This document shows, one piece after another, positions 12,231 through 24,437 of a stretch of 64,000 bases of DNA (positions within the stretch are counted from its first letter, which is position 1; each line of letters opens with the position of its first letter). Below the pieces are notes generated by a model that was not told the origin of the DNA, did no database searches, and saw only the letters and a list, made by a program, of their open reading frames with translations. The position numbers and the translations under genes were made by a program. Source of the DNA: Patellaria atrata CBS 101060 (Eukaryota; Ascomycota; Dothideomycetes; Patellariales; Patellariaceae). Location of the stretch: NCBI GenBank assembly GCA_010093705.1, contig MU006104.1, forward strand, positions 124,001 to 188,000, in the 5' to 3' direction.

Positions 12231-14352
12231 ATTGGTGGGAGTGAAGATTCAAAAAACAAAAATCTAGCAGTTAGCATCATGAGTGCGTCCCAGTAACTCC
12301 TGCAGCCTTGCCTACATAGCACTAAATGGCTACGAGTGATCTGTACACGCTGGAACTGGAATCTAGGAGTGACCTTACGTTTAGGCGACTAAGGTGTGCA
12401 GAAGAATTCTAGTGGTCCTTTAGCGATGTAATTTAGCTTTCACAGAACCAATAAAATATGTGTGCTCAATATGAAGGTGCAAAAATACTAGTGAGTCCTT
12501 AACGAAAGTCCTAGGATCATGAATCCGTGCTCCTAGCGTTTTTGGATTGAAGAATGGAGACTGAAGTAGAAATACCGGCTTAAGTCATTACGAAGACTTT
12601 AGCCTCTACAAAAAGGGATTAAAGATGGGTAACTAGATTAGATCACTTCCAAGAGAGTTCCATTCGGGAACATAATGCAACAGGGCTAAGCCATATCCTT
12701 GAGGAATATTAATAGCAGCTGGACCTAATCTTGTGCTACCCGTAGGAGTTATCAACTAAGACGGAAGGTGACAAGGGGGACACGTGCCAACCAAGTAGGT
12801 GGCAAATTCAAGGAGACTGAAACGTGCTGAGTGGGCTGTATCAAGGATTGTACAGTACCACGTAAGTGGCTCTTGGGGCGAGGTTTGCGAGTGCTGTAAA
12901 TGACAATGCGTAGAGTTTACAGTGCCACATTGGCTGCGGATATGGTATGTACGTCCGATGGCGGAGTCCAGAGGTTTACGAGGTGTGATACCTAAAACTC
13001 CTTAGGAAGGTTGAGTTTAGGGATTGTGGTTGTGTTGGACGAACCTTGTCTCAGACGTGGGGGATATGCTTTGATGGTAGCGAGGTATGGGATAAATGCT
13101 ACATATTTGGTAATGATTGAGGTATAAATGCTTGCTATTCCACAACAAGGGACGGAATGTTATCTGTGGCAAATCGAGGTTCGCCTTAACAGGCGATTAA
13201 AGTTCGTCGTTGCAACGTAGAGGCTAGTTTGAAGTGAGCAATAAAGAAACATTAGCTATGAGGATGACTGTTGGAAAAATAGTGACCACCTATTCAAGGA
13301 TACGGTGCTTGATCCCCCCTTACGGGAGATATCTTTGGGCATGTTTCCCATGATTAAGGTACGGTATGACCCCGCTGAACGTCTTGTGCCACTATACTGG
13401 TGATACACGTTTTTTGGGACATTGAACGTCAGACAGTAGGGCGGAATCTGTGAGGTGGTTGGTAATATGTCTCATCTGTTTTACTAATTGGCGGAGGATA
13501 CGAATATGTCCCAGATAGATTCGCTAATTCGGACGACCCCGGTGTGGATTGTATTTTTGTGCTCACTTAGCCAGGGGCGACTTATCCTAACAGAATGCGA
13601 AGAATGCGATGGTCCTGAAATATTGTGGCTTTGGGCTTCAAAGGACACTTGACGAGATTTTCCATTCTTGTAGGTTGCCAGCTAATCGAATACGGGTGTA
13701 GTTCTTGATAATTATCTCTGAGAATTGGGCTCACAGCTAATATCGGGTCCAAACCTGTCTAATGTTGCTCCTTTTGACCCGGTTGTATGGAAACGGGTCC
13801 GTGTGACGCCGAAAAACGTGGAAAAGCAAGCCTCACTTGCACAAACTATCCCATGACCAGCATTGATGGTAAAGTCTCTAAATAGAGCGTATAGGGTTCT
13901 CATTAGTCGTCCTTGATAATCTTTTGATCGAAATCCAACGCTATACACAGTTCTTTCGAAGCTCAGGTAACGGCGCTGCATAGGCTATCAAGTTGCCCAT
14001 GTTTACTCGCTTGTTGATCCAGCATTTTAAGAACAACTCCTTATGGAGACACTTTTTTGTGGCTTGGGGGCTCCGGAGACTCCATAAGACAGTTGACGGT
14101 TACGCCTGATGACCTCGAATCCTGTAATTAGATGGGCTGAGAGGAGCTAAGGTGAAGTTGCGAAGTACCAAACTGAACAGTATCATTCTGAGGCGAGCTT
14201 AAGCTATAAATTCGATGGACTAGGTGCAGTTTGTGAGGCGACAGATTGTTATATCTCCCATCTTAGTTTTGTGTAACCAGGAGGCCATATAAAATTGTTC
14301 TTCTTTTACAACATCGTTCTCTCTCATATTTTGCTGCGTCTCGTCGAATATC
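12231..14352. other. Gene-free gap, GMC promoter at right end
   Basis: In 2.1 kb no frame resembles a known family on either strand. The right end carries the CTCCGGAG palindrome described separately and a TATAAAAT box at 14288-14295, about 60 bp before the oxidoreductase start. Confidence 0.5.
14041..14087. promoter_or_regulatory. CTCCGGAG palindrome inside an 8-bp inverted repeat
   Basis: TTATGGAG (14041-14048) and its exact inverse CTCCATAA (14080-14087) enclose the perfect palindrome CTCCGGAG (14071-14078). The block lies 270-310 bp before the GMC oxidoreductase ATG. It resembles the CTCC-GGAG half sites near other cluster genes and could be an operator (inference). Confidence 0.4.
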
Positions 14353-16356
14353 ATGGCGACAATACGATCATTGAGTGCGATCGGTTTTATTTTAGCTTAT
14401 GGATCATACGCGCTTGCCGTTCCAACATTTTCACACATCGAAGCTCGTCGCCTGCTAGGTTCATCTTTTGGAATACCTGGTAATAATGCCACATTCGACT
14501 ATGTTATCGTTGGAGGCGGAACTGCAGGTTTAACTTTAGCAACAAGGTTAGCGGAACAACAAAGCGGGAGTGTCGCTATTGTGGAAGCTGGTGGGTTTTA
14601 TGAGGTCGGTAATGGGAATATTTCCCAGATACCGGCATACGACGGCGTTTATGCGGGAAGGGGAGAAGATGATTGGCAACCCATGGTTGACTGGGGATAT
14701 CAAACCACCCCTCAAGTGGTGAGTGTACATGAATTCCCATGGAAGAAATCTGTTGATTTGATAAACAGGGGGGGTATGGTGATTCCATCCATTATGCTCG
14801 CGGAAAATGCCTAGGAGGAAGTTCGGCAAGGAATTATATGGCTTACCAACGCGGAACCAAAGCGTCCTATCAAAAATGGGCCGATCTCGCCGGAGATCAA
14901 AGCTATTCCTGGGACTCATTCCTGCCATTTTTTGAAAAGAGCTTAAAATTTACACCACCGAATATGGAGCTCAGATTCGCGAATGGGACACCAGAGTACG
15001 ATATTGAAGTGATGGGAGATGGTTCAGGCCCTTTGTCTGTTACGTTCTCTCACTACGTCCAAGCCTTTGGAACCTGGGCAACTAAGGGTTTAGAAGCTAT
15101 CGGAATCCCGATTGCACCGGGTTTCCAAAGCGGAACCTTGGAGGGCCAGTCATACAGCATGTTTACGATCAACGCAACAACAATGACGAGGGATTCATCC
15201 GAGACTTCCTTCCTTCGCAGGGCTTTGGCATACACAAATTATTACGTATACCAGATGACGCTAGCGAAGAGGATCCTCTTCGATGATTCGAAAAGGGCTG
15301 TTGGTGTGCTTGTGGACACTCAAGGAATGGAGTACGTCCTTTCCGCAAGAAAGGAAGTGATCTTGACCGCTGGAGTATTTGGATCACCGCAACTTTTAAT
15401 GGTCTCCGGTGTTGGTCCAGCTGCCGTACTGGAAGAGCATGGTATTCCTGTTATCGCGGACCGCCCCGGAGTCGGTCAAAATATGCAGGATCACGTTTAT
15501 TTCGGACCGTCTTATCGGGTAAACGCACCTACACTATCGGCCCTTAGTGATCCTGCATTCGTTGCTCAAGCAGCTGTGGAGTTCAATGAGAACGCAGCTG
15601 GGATGTTGACTAACCCCACCACTGACGTTCTTGCATGGGAGAAGGTACCTGAGCCCTTGCGCTCACAGTTATCGAATGAGACTCTTGCAACTTTGGCCAC
15701 ATACCCTGCAGATTGGCCTGAGCTAGAGTACCTCTCTCTCGGAGGGTACCTTGGCTTCCAAGAGAATTTGGCAAGGGGCGGTCCAAACGATGGGTACAAT
15801 TATGCATCCCTAGCTATTGCTCTATGCACGCCTGTTTCACGTGGTAACTTAACCATTGCGTCACCCGACACCTCGGTTGCTCCACTCATTAATCCTAACT
15901 TCTTGACCCACCGGGCGGACATAGAGGTTGCAGTAGCTGGGTACAAGCGGGTACGAGAGTTTTGGCAATCTGACGCCATGGCGCCATTCGTCATTGGTGA
16001 AGAAGCTTTTCCAGGCCCAGAAGTTGAAACTGACGCACAGATTGAGGATATCATTCGCAGAACGTACAACACTATTTACCATGCTGCTTGCACGTGCTCC
16101 ATGGGTCGTTCTAATGACACGATGGCAGTCGTGGACAGCCATGCGAGAGTATATGGGGTGAAGAGGATTAGAGTTGTAGATGCTTCATCATTCGCTGTAC
16201 TTCCTCCTGGTCACCCTCAGGCCACAGTTTGTAAGTTGATCGTTCATCGCTATTTTTCAGCCATTTTGACATATCACAGACGCGTTCGCTGAGAAAATGG
16301 CTTGCGCTATCACGGGTAATTGCGAAGAGAGTATAGTAGGCGCTCGAAGGTTCTAG
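14353..16356 (+). CDS. Secreted GMC (glucose-methanol-choline) FAD oxidoreductase
   Basis: Three exons (14353-14718, 14769-16230, 16280-16356) give 634 aa, typical for the family. The apparent break near 14815 is resolved by a 50-nt GTGAGT...CAG intron joining TTPQV to GGYGDSIHYARG. Residues 1-23 form a signal peptide (hydrophobic stretch ending near ALAVPTF). The FAD motif is VIVGGGTAGLTLATRLAE (about 51-68), followed by the GMC signature RGKCLGGSSARNYM and the C-terminal PPGHPQATVYAFAEKMA. Both expected active-site histidines are visible, in YHAACTCSMG and PPGHPQ. Such enzymes oxidise alcohols (aryl alcohols, sugars) with O2, giving aldehyde and H2O2, outside the cell or in the secretory path. 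In this cluster an aryl- or alkyl-alcohol oxidase role is plausible; the substrate cannot be read from sequence. It converges with the first A-T-R gene. Confidence 0.94.
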
Positions 16357-17168
16357 TGGACAGTATAGAGACACTAAGGTAAGATCGAAGCATATGGAGC
16401 ACACATGGAGCACATATGGACGTCGCGAAGGATTGTTTGTGTCGTGTATTTTTTTTTACAAGTACGATATGTGCGCGACTAGTTGATTCCACAATCACAA
16501 TCACGATACGATCATATTATATTGTTTAGTTCTACCTACAATTGTTAACTTGTGAGCGAAATGAAGAGTGGTCTATCTATTCCTTTACTTACACCTTTTA
16601 AACAAACTTCTCCAGGTTTACTATATCCCTTTTTCATTACATCCCAGACTAAGTTTAAGGTATTAAAACATTTATGTCTCGCAATGAGTGAGTTTGATAA
16701 CATATCAACTTCTCTACAGTAGGATGAAGCGGCCGGAGTGCGGTGTGACTAAGATCGGGTCGTTATTCCTGTGGAAGACATGTCTGCGGCTTCCTACGAT
16801 AGTGATCGACAAAATAATAATTTCTTACGTACTTCATCTTGTAGTTTTCTAGGAAGATGTTCCTACAACTGTCCGTTGAGTGCTGATCATGAATGAAGGT
16901 GGCGGATAATTGTGGAGGATGTGAAACGTGGGGGTTTGTAGAGAAGGCGATGTGGGATTGCAGTATGCTTGACGGGGTTCTCAAAGTTATCAAAAGCCCT
17001 AGACGAGAAATTCTAATACAAGGTAAAATGTTCCATTTTTAGACGACCTATCTAGTAGTAATTGCAGAAAACTGGAGGTTCAAAAACACAAAGGTTGTGC
17101 CTATGTTGTAATCCTATAAAAAGCTAGTCCACGTTCGGTAAGCTTCAATATTAAAGCCAATTTCTATC
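16357..17168. other. Convergent 3' spacer
   Basis: This 0.8 kb separates the 3' ends of the GMC oxidoreductase (+) and the first A-T-R gene (-). It should hold both 3' UTRs. No coding or repeat signal was recognised. Confidence 0.5.
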
Positions 17169-20100
17169 TCAACCCCATCTCCTCATCCAGGATCTCAAGA
17201 ACTTCCTCACATATCCATCTTTAACAATGTCCGGTGGCGACCTCATGGTTGCACTATCTCTTTCGGCTGCTTTTGTCTCAAATCTGACGCGCTTATCACC
17301 CACTCCATGGTCAAACCCATAACTTGTTTTGAAGTACTCAATCAACTTTACGGCAGGATTACGATTTTCTTGACCGAGTGTTGCACTTTTCTGCAGCTTT
17401 TGAAGCCATTCAGTGAAAGGTATCGTTTCAAACTGTAACCCAGCGGCACGGAGTTCCTCAAGAAGATCATCCCAAGAGAACTCCTTCGGGTTTACAAGGT
17501 TGTAAAAGATGTCAGAGCGTCTAGGATCTACTCCATTCAGAGTTGACGATTTTGTAAGGGACTGAGAGAGCTCAAGGATTGCAGTTGCAAGTGTATCGAC
17601 TGGGATCCATGAACATTTCTATAAACATGTCAATTTTGAAGATATCGGACGAGACCGAGCGCCTAGTACTTACTTGAGACATAGCCGGTAAGGCTTTCAA
17701 CGTCAGCGCAGATCGGATGAGTAATGGTATTGACTCCTTATCGTTCCAAATACCGTTTTCAGCATCTCCAACGATTTGGCCGATCCGCAATACATAGGTT
17801 TGAGCGCCAGCACGTGCTGCGTTCCGTACGATATGCTCGCCGACGAGTTTGGAATGCGCATATCCCATATTAGATGCGAAAGCGAAGTTTTCAACTGCAC
17901 TTTCTGGGACTGGTGCATTCGTTCGTGTATTCGATGCCGTAGATATTGAAGAACAGAAAAATAATTGAGCTGGTCCATCCCTTTCAACTGATAGGGAAAA
18001 ATGTATGAGGTTGTTGAGACCTCCAATATGCGGCTCGAAACTCTTCAAGCTAATGTTGAAGTTCACTGGCCACGCAATGTGGATGATGAGGGAGACCTCC
18101 TTTCTCATCTTCTCAATGATCGATGGATTAAGACCCAAATCTGAACGGACCAGATCACTTGTTAATGCAACGATCTTAGCTTCTTTTGCGCTTGAGAGCT
18201 GGAGACCTCTCTCTGTTAAGGAATCCAGAACTCGTTGTCTTGGATTCGCGCCCCGGACCAGGCAGTAAACCGTCCCAACATTAGCCTTAGCAACAAGCTG
18301 TGCCAGAGTATGGGCGCCCAAAGATCCGGTAGCTCCAGTAATAATCTGTACATACATTAGCTGATTATTTCTTTTGGAGCGAAGGTTACGAACCACTGCT
18401 TGCTTTTCAAAGTTCGAATACTTCTTAATTAGTTCCTTCATTAACGTTGACTCATCATTGTGGACTTGGCTTTCTCCTTCTCTAAGGCAACGAATATAAT
18501 GAGCTAACCGCCGTGCATTCCCATATTCATAAACGACGTTCTGGCCTAGAACTTGGCCATTCAAATGGAGACTTTTCTGTATCACACGCCTCATCTGGAT
18601 CGCTTTTAAACTGTCAATGCCTGCACTGAAGAAATCCGTCTCTGGGGTTTCCAGTGCGACACCAATGGCTTCCTTGAAAGCCTTCATTAGAAAGTCCTCC
18701 AGTTCTACTTGGTCCAATATAAGAGTCCCTTCTTGTTTGCCTTCCAGTGTAGCATACATTTCTTTGATCTCGTCTGCAAACTCTGCGTAGACTTGGGCTC
18801 GGATGATGCTCCCCTTGTCAGTCTGTGGGTATTCCACATGTGAGGGTATTGGGATGATCATTTCTTTCGTGATCTGTGAGAATGCTTCAGCACAAGAATT
18901 AGCGTCGGCAACAGATGGCCAAATGGATTCGATATAAGCATCGTTAGACATATGGTCGGCTTCCTTGGCACGGAATACAAGAAGGCCGGGTATGGGTTGA
19001 TCTACGCCGACAACTGCGGATTCCCGGACCAATGGATCTTCTCGAATACGACCCTCGATTGGTAGGGGAAGGACCTTCTCTCCATTCACCAAAGTTATTC
19101 TGTCATCAATACGAGTGACATACTTCCAAATATCTGGAATGGTTGGGTGTGGGCTGAATACATCCCGGGAATGCCAGGACCCAGGCGCAGGAAAGTCGGA
19201 ATTCGAGGTAGAAAGCGCCGGATGCCCTTTCAAGTATACACACTCGTACAAATTGTCTCCTAGTGGGTTCATGTAGACGTACTTCCTAATATTGGCATAC
19301 AACCGCAAGTAATTCCAGGAGTTGTCACCTTTGGCCCTCCGCATGCTATCGCCGGCAAGACCTGCTTCGGTACTTACAACAAATCAGCTTAAGGACGAGA
19401 CCTTACGGAGCATGAGAACTTACGTTCCGAACACGACGCCAAAATTAATTCCTTCCTTGACCAAGCGATCCCCTAATTCATCCGGGGTTCGAGCACCAGC
19501 TGCAGTTACAACTTGGCAGGCTCTCATTGCATCGATACCACTTTTCTTCTCGGCCAATAGTCCTAAGCAATACGGCACCGCATGTATCGCTTCAGGTCTT
19601 ATCACTTTCATTACAGCGACTAGATTTTCTGAAGTCAAAGGCAAAGAGGTATTGTACAAATGGGCCGTTTTACGCATCCACATTGCCTGGAGAGAAGTGG
19701 AAATACCGTACAAGTGATACCACGGTAAAGCGTTGAAATTATGCAGTCCAGACCCTTGAGTAGGATGAGTCAGAATCGCTCTATGAGAAAGCATGATGGG
19801 CTTCGGCAGGCCTGTAGATCCAGAGGAGTGTAATATCAACGCTATCCTCTTGTTCTCTTCCTCCCTATCGTACTTGCGAACGAATGGTGCCTCGCCAGAA
19901 TTTGGTCTGTCATATTGCCTTCGGATCGGGATTTTGAGCGCCCGTATTTGGAAATCTTGGTTTACCCTTTCAACAGTTGACTTCACTTGTGCCGAATGCC
20001 CGTGTATTATTGTAGAACAATCAGTCTTCTTGAGAAGATTGATAACCGCTAATGGGGCTATCCTCAGTGACAAGCAGAGAACGCTGTAACCCAGTCTTGT

Positions 20101-20466
20101 GAGCGCAAAAACAGAGACTATGAAATCAACATTTGAAGGCGCTAAAAGTGCAACAGTTGCTCGTGTATCCTGTGCCAACGTTTAGCGAGTGCAATCCAAG
20201 GCTACTCCGATAACAGCGTGGAGTTCTTCACTTACTGGCTCGAGACCTGAGGCAAGATACACTTTGACTGTAGCGTCGATAAACTCGTCCAGTTGTTTTC
20301 CAGTGAAGCGCTCATAGTCATCAACGCTATTCTCAAATCGTGGATAACCCAAGATAGGTGTGGGTGGATTATCAGTAGAGCGGTGACGGACGATGTCGTC
20401 CAGTACTTTCAACTCACCAAATGCGTCGTACAACTGCTGCACCCGTTCCTGGGACAGATGTGCCAT
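17169..20466 (-). CDS. NRPS-like carboxylate reductase A (A-T-R domains)
   Basis: Exons 20466-20236, 20169-19424, 19372-17674 and 17618-17169 give 1041 aa. An additional 48-nt GTTCGT...CAG segment (18393-18346), a multiple of three, may also be spliced (1025 aa). The adenylation domain carries HSSGSTGLPKP (about 191-201), FGTTEAGL and the C-terminal catalytic lysine region PQTDKGSIIRAQVY. The thiolation domain is FFSAGIDSLKAIQ, with the phosphopantetheine serine near 580. The reductase domain (NAD_binding_4) has TGATGSLGAH and the active-site GYAHSK. There is no condensation domain. Family logic: the acid is activated with ATP, tethered as a thioester and released by NADPH as an aldehyde. Fungal members reduce aryl acids or amino acids; this substrate is unknown. 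It lies in tandem with the AKR and O-methyltransferase on the same strand. Confidence 0.95.
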
Positions 20467-21556
20467 GTTATCTGCAGAATGGGCGAGGAGAATGCAGGTA
20501 AATTAAGTTGGGGTGTGCAATATTCAAATGTGTTGGAATCTAATTCGGAAAGTGCAATTACGTTCCTTCCCTCACTTCATCTATTTACCACGACTTCCAA
20601 AGCCCTTTTAACTCGATCAATCTAAACACGTACGGGGTACTCGAACAGCACGAAGCCATGGCCCCAAAATAATCCACCATCAGAGCTTGTATCTGAATTT
20701 CACTGAACTATTTCTGCCTACGGGGGAGGCGTACGAAGCGCAATCAGCCTTGATCAAAGCTTCAAGCTCTGGTCAAGTAACGAACATGCAAGAAGCGATG
20801 TCTCCACAAGATGGAACCTATAATGACATATCCGCATAACTCCCGAAGGAGTAGAGGAGTACAGATATAGTTATTACCGTTCCTGGTGACGGAGTACTCA
20901 GTTCGATGCGGCTGACTTTTGAGCACCCTGGCTATTCCAAAAACTGCCTCCAGGAGGATCTGGGACAGTACACCACAAAGATGCCTTTTGGGAATCGGGT
21001 TTAGGATATCGCCCAAAACTTCCCGCAATGCAGTCCCTGTTTGATTTTTGCTTATTTGAGGTGATTACGGAACACTAATCGCAAGGAGACAGCAAATCAA
21101 CGCACCAACCTCAGTAGCGATGACATCGGTCAGCACCAACTTACTGGACTGGTGCTTATACCGGACAAGGGTAGCTACAGCGTAGGTTCCGCGAATCAGG
21201 ATGGTCTGAACCTACATAGGCATCCTATTATAAGCTATTGACCTAAGTTTAGCGGCTTAACCGGTCCCGTTTAATTCGCAAAGCTTAATTCGGACGACAA
21301 CCGATGAAACCATGTGTTTTACTGTACTACGTAACTGATTCAACCACCTTACTAGAATGGAGTCTAACATCCTATGTAACCCGGTCTTAGTTCTTGTCTC
21401 TTTTACTGTCACACTACAGAGGCCGAACACCTGGCCAAGAACCCTCCAGCCGTAATGGTGGGTAACAACGCCAGTAGCTGAATCATACCATTACAGGATT
21501 GGTAGTCCCGGATGGAAGAACATGCTGAATCTAGCCCGAGCTATTCGGCCGCTGCG
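20467..21556. other. Promoter of A-T-R gene A and AKR 3' spacer
   Basis: No coding family is recognised in 1.1 kb. Two small palindromes stand out: ACTCC-CGAA-GGAGT (20839-20852, listed separately) and CCTCC-A-GGAGG near 20946-20956. Confidence 0.5.
20839..20852. promoter_or_regulatory. ACTCCCGAAGGAGT palindrome upstream of A-T-R gene A
   Basis: This 14-bp inverted repeat (ACTCC, four-base centre CGAA, GGAGT) lies about 375-385 bp upstream of the reductase start. Its core CTCCCGAAG recurs upstream of the AKR (23097-23105, inverted) and the O-methyltransferase (24833-24845). It is a candidate shared operator for the Zn2Cys6 factor (inference). Confidence 0.4.
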
Positions 21557-22836
21557 TTACCCGAGCGTCTCTGGAATCGGTGCCGACTTTGGCAGAGGGG
21601 GTGTGTCCATCACCAACCCGCCCATCAATGTCTCTGCAACCCTTGTGCCATGTACCTCAGCGCGCTCGATTGCGTCCCTAATCAGATTATCTTCCTCTGG
21701 CGTCAAAGTCACATTAAACGCTCTTATGTTTTCCTCGAGATACTTGACCTTTTTAGTACCGGGAATTGGAAAAATGTCTTCCCCTTGATTCATGAGCCAA
21801 GCTAATGTGAGCTGGCCAGAGGTACAGTTCTTCTTGTCTGCAATTGAACGTAGAGTATCCACAAGTTGGAGGTTCTTGGGGAAGTTCTCTTTCGAAAACC
21901 GTGGAATTGATCTCCGGAAATCGTTCTCGTCGAAGTCGTCGATAGACTTGTATTGGCCTGTAAGCATACCACGACCAAGAGGTGAATATGCAACTGTGGC
22001 AATGCCTAACTCCCGGCATGTCTTCAGAAGTCCAGGATCGGGTTTCTCAATGTCCATTGAGAAAGGACTATATTCTATCTGATATGCTTGGATCTGGTGG
22101 ATCTTGCTTGCACGACGCAAGGTGTCTACTCCACACTCGCTCAATCCAATATACTTAACTTTTCCAGAGCTAGGAATTGATCAATCTCGTGTGCGTACGG
22201 TTGAAAGCTCAATATCATACTCAACATATTCTTTCATTGTCGCGACAATTTCTTCTACCGGTGTCTTTCCACTAAAACGATGGCTATTGAAGTTCATTCA
22301 TCAGCTTATACTACGCTTAGGACACTGTCTTTGGACTGGTACTAACCAATAGAGGAGATCAATGTAGTCTGTTTGCAGTCTTTTCAAACTCTCTGCAACG
22401 GCCTGATGGATATATTCGGGTTCGTTCCTGATTTCTCGGCCACCTTCGGGAGTGACATGATTCCCAAATTTTGTGGCTAGAAATATCTGGTCCATGTCGG
22501 CTTAGGAGCTTTTCTTCTACTTATGGGACAACACTTTATCTCACCTCCGTGCGTTTGCCTGTGCGTTGGAACCATCTTCCAATCAATTCTTCGCTATCAC
22601 CATACAATGCTGCCGAATCCCAATGCACACACCCAAGCTCGTACACGCGATCTAGAAGCTTAAATCGGTCTTCGTCCAGCGTAGGGACGCCATAGAATGC
22701 TACAAAACCTTAACAATTTCATGCGAGCGCAAAAACTCTCATAGGACTTACAGCTTAAACCCATCATACCAAACCCGAGGGCTGGTATTTCGGGGCCATT
22801 TCTTCCCATAACTCTAGTAGGCAGCTTGTTTGGCAT
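21557..22836 (-). CDS. Aldo-keto reductase
   Basis: Five exons (22836-22752, 22699-22545, 22486-22347, 22283-22221, 22169-21557) encode 351 aa with every junction in phase. The N-terminus GRNGPEIPALGFGMMGLS is the usual AKR strand. The catalytic tetrad is visible as Asp in HWDSA, Tyr in ALYGDSEELIG, Lys in LATKFG and His in LLYWHRFSG. GKVKYIGLSECGVDTLRRA and PIPGTKKVKYLEEN are the conserved barrel end and NADP-binding motif. The enzyme should reduce aldehydes or ketones with NADPH in the cytosol. Sitting between the first A-T-R gene and the methyltransferase on the same strand, it is a good candidate to reduce the released aldehyde (inference). Fungal relatives are often annotated as yakc-type or aryl-alcohol dehydrogenase-like AKRs. 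Confidence 0.94.
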
Positions 22837-23550
22837 CTTAAGATATGCGATAACGATAATGGGTCTAAAGATACTTTTCTCGGCGAAAGTAGTGAGCTAG
22901 GAGGGATGATACCCGCTTTGCAGACTCTAGAAAATGGCAGAATGACAAAGGGGGGTATAGTCCTACTTATAGACGTATGAGGACTTGTATGCGATCACGT
23001 GCACATCTTATCAATTTGGTTTTTTTCCCCATGGAGTTTTCGCTGAATAAGGCATCACTATTTCAAAGGAAACAGTAAGGTATCTTAATGATCGCACTTC
23101 GGGAGACAAACTCTGGTATACTCGATTTACTATCTCTCACCTCATGCATTTGCACTTAAAGAATCACTAGTAAGCGATAACCGTAGGATTAGAGCTGAAA
23201 ACAGGATCGTGAGGTGAGGTGGTCGCACCACCGGGTTCTTATTCAGTTGTACAAAGGTACTTCGCCCCAGATTTCCCAAGGGAGGTGGGGTAGCTGCTTT
23301 TGATTCTCATCCTAGATTTCTAAATTCACTGAGCTATTCAGATACTTCTTATTTCCTACTCAACAATGGAAAAAGCTCTCAATTTCTACTCATTCGAGAC
23401 TTTCGTGGTATAGCAAATTTTCAAGTCACGGACAGATCACGAGTTACGACGAGAGAATGGCAGACATATATGGAACTTTTTATTGATATCGACTATCATT
23501 CAGTTCCGACTTAAGTATAGGCCTAAACGGATATTCCTTCGCCAACATTC
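22837..23550. other. AKR promoter and OMT 3' spacer
   Basis: In 0.7 kb no gene is recognised. It contains CTTCGGGAG at 23097-23105, the inverse of the shared CTCCCGAAG motif, about 260-270 bp upstream of the AKR start. Confidence 0.5.
23097..23105 (-). promoter_or_regulatory. CTCCCGAAG motif (inverse) upstream of AKR
   Basis: CTTCGGGAG on the plus strand reads CTCCCGAAG on the AKR strand, identical to the core found upstream of the A-T-R gene A and the O-methyltransferase. It is a candidate operator (inference from recurrence by eye). Confidence 0.35.
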
Positions 23551-24437
23551 TCAGTTAGCCAATTCGAGGAAGGTAGACGGCTTCCACTTGATAAGAGTTA
23601 CTCCGTCATACACCGGCAACAGGATAGTGTCAATCCTGGTGTCATTTTTGCAAAAGGTGTTGAACCTCTTGAGAGCCTTGCCGCACTCCGTCCAGTAGGG
23701 TCGAACCTTCTCAGGCAGAGTAGGATTCGCATCTGTACTAATTGTCATGCCGCGGGCGAAGACTGTATTTCGGTTAACTTGTGGAATTCAAATTGCTCAA
23801 AGATGCTACTTACTGTTGTCGCACATGATAAATCCATGCGGTGAGAGCAATTGCTTGTCGAGGATGTACTTGACATAACCCTCGTAACCTTCCTTATTGG
23901 CGTCGACGAATATGATGTCAAAAGTCCCTGACAGTTTTGCAAGCGACGCTTGAGCAGGCCCCTCGATAAGGGTGATCCTGTCGTTGACCTTGTATTTGTC
24001 AAAAGTCCGACGAGAAGCAGCAATCATCTTAGGGTCCAGTTCCAGAGTAATGATCTCAGCTTTGGTAGACTCCGTCGCTTCGTACCATGCCAACGCACTA
24101 TAACCAGTGAAGCAACCAATTTCGAGGACTACGTTTGTCAACTTGTGTTCTGAGATAAGAAAGACTTTCTAGTACCTCTCTTTGCCTGCTGCCATTCCGC
24201 AAGGAATTTCATGGTAGCGCCCTGGAGAGGCGAGGACATCTTATCGGCATCCTCAAATTTCCCACATGTCCACTCCCAAACCTCGTTCATCTCTTTGGAG
24301 ACATCGTTAGAGTGCTTGGTACAGTATTCAGTAACTGTAGCAGCCATTTCAGGCTGGATAAAAGATGGTCAGTAAGCGTGTATCGCTTTTGAAATTTTAC
24401 GGAGACTTACCGTGAAGGACAGGACACTGGACAACAT
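23551..24437 (-). CDS. Class I O-methyltransferase (CCoAOMT/catechol type)
   Basis: The favoured exons are 24437-24411, 24353-24186, 24141-23814 and 23762-23551 (244 aa); starting at the ATG at 24347 would give 233 aa. SAM motif I is VLEIGCFTGYSALAWYE, with acidic LELD next, then LIEGPAQASL, the metal-site Asp in IIFVDANKEGYEGY and MCDNIFARG. This is the cation-dependent caffeoyl-CoA/catechol O-methyltransferase family, which methylates vicinal phenolic hydroxyls in the cytosol. The second intron needs a GC donor (CAG|GCAAAG, 24185-24142, 44 nt); a GT donor nearby gives an improbably short intron. The frame stays open upstream of 24437 to about 24560 without an ATG and looks coding (DNPFEALDKIQNSLRHHPTAE), so the true N-terminus may be longer. 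Its presence argues for a phenolic substrate in the cluster. Confidence 0.88.

Noticed and set aside
14719-14838. Apparent frameshift or split in the GMC oxidoreductase gene
   Set aside because: A 50-nt intron with GTGAGT donor and CAG acceptor restores the conserved HYARGKCLGGSSARNYM join, so the gene is intact.
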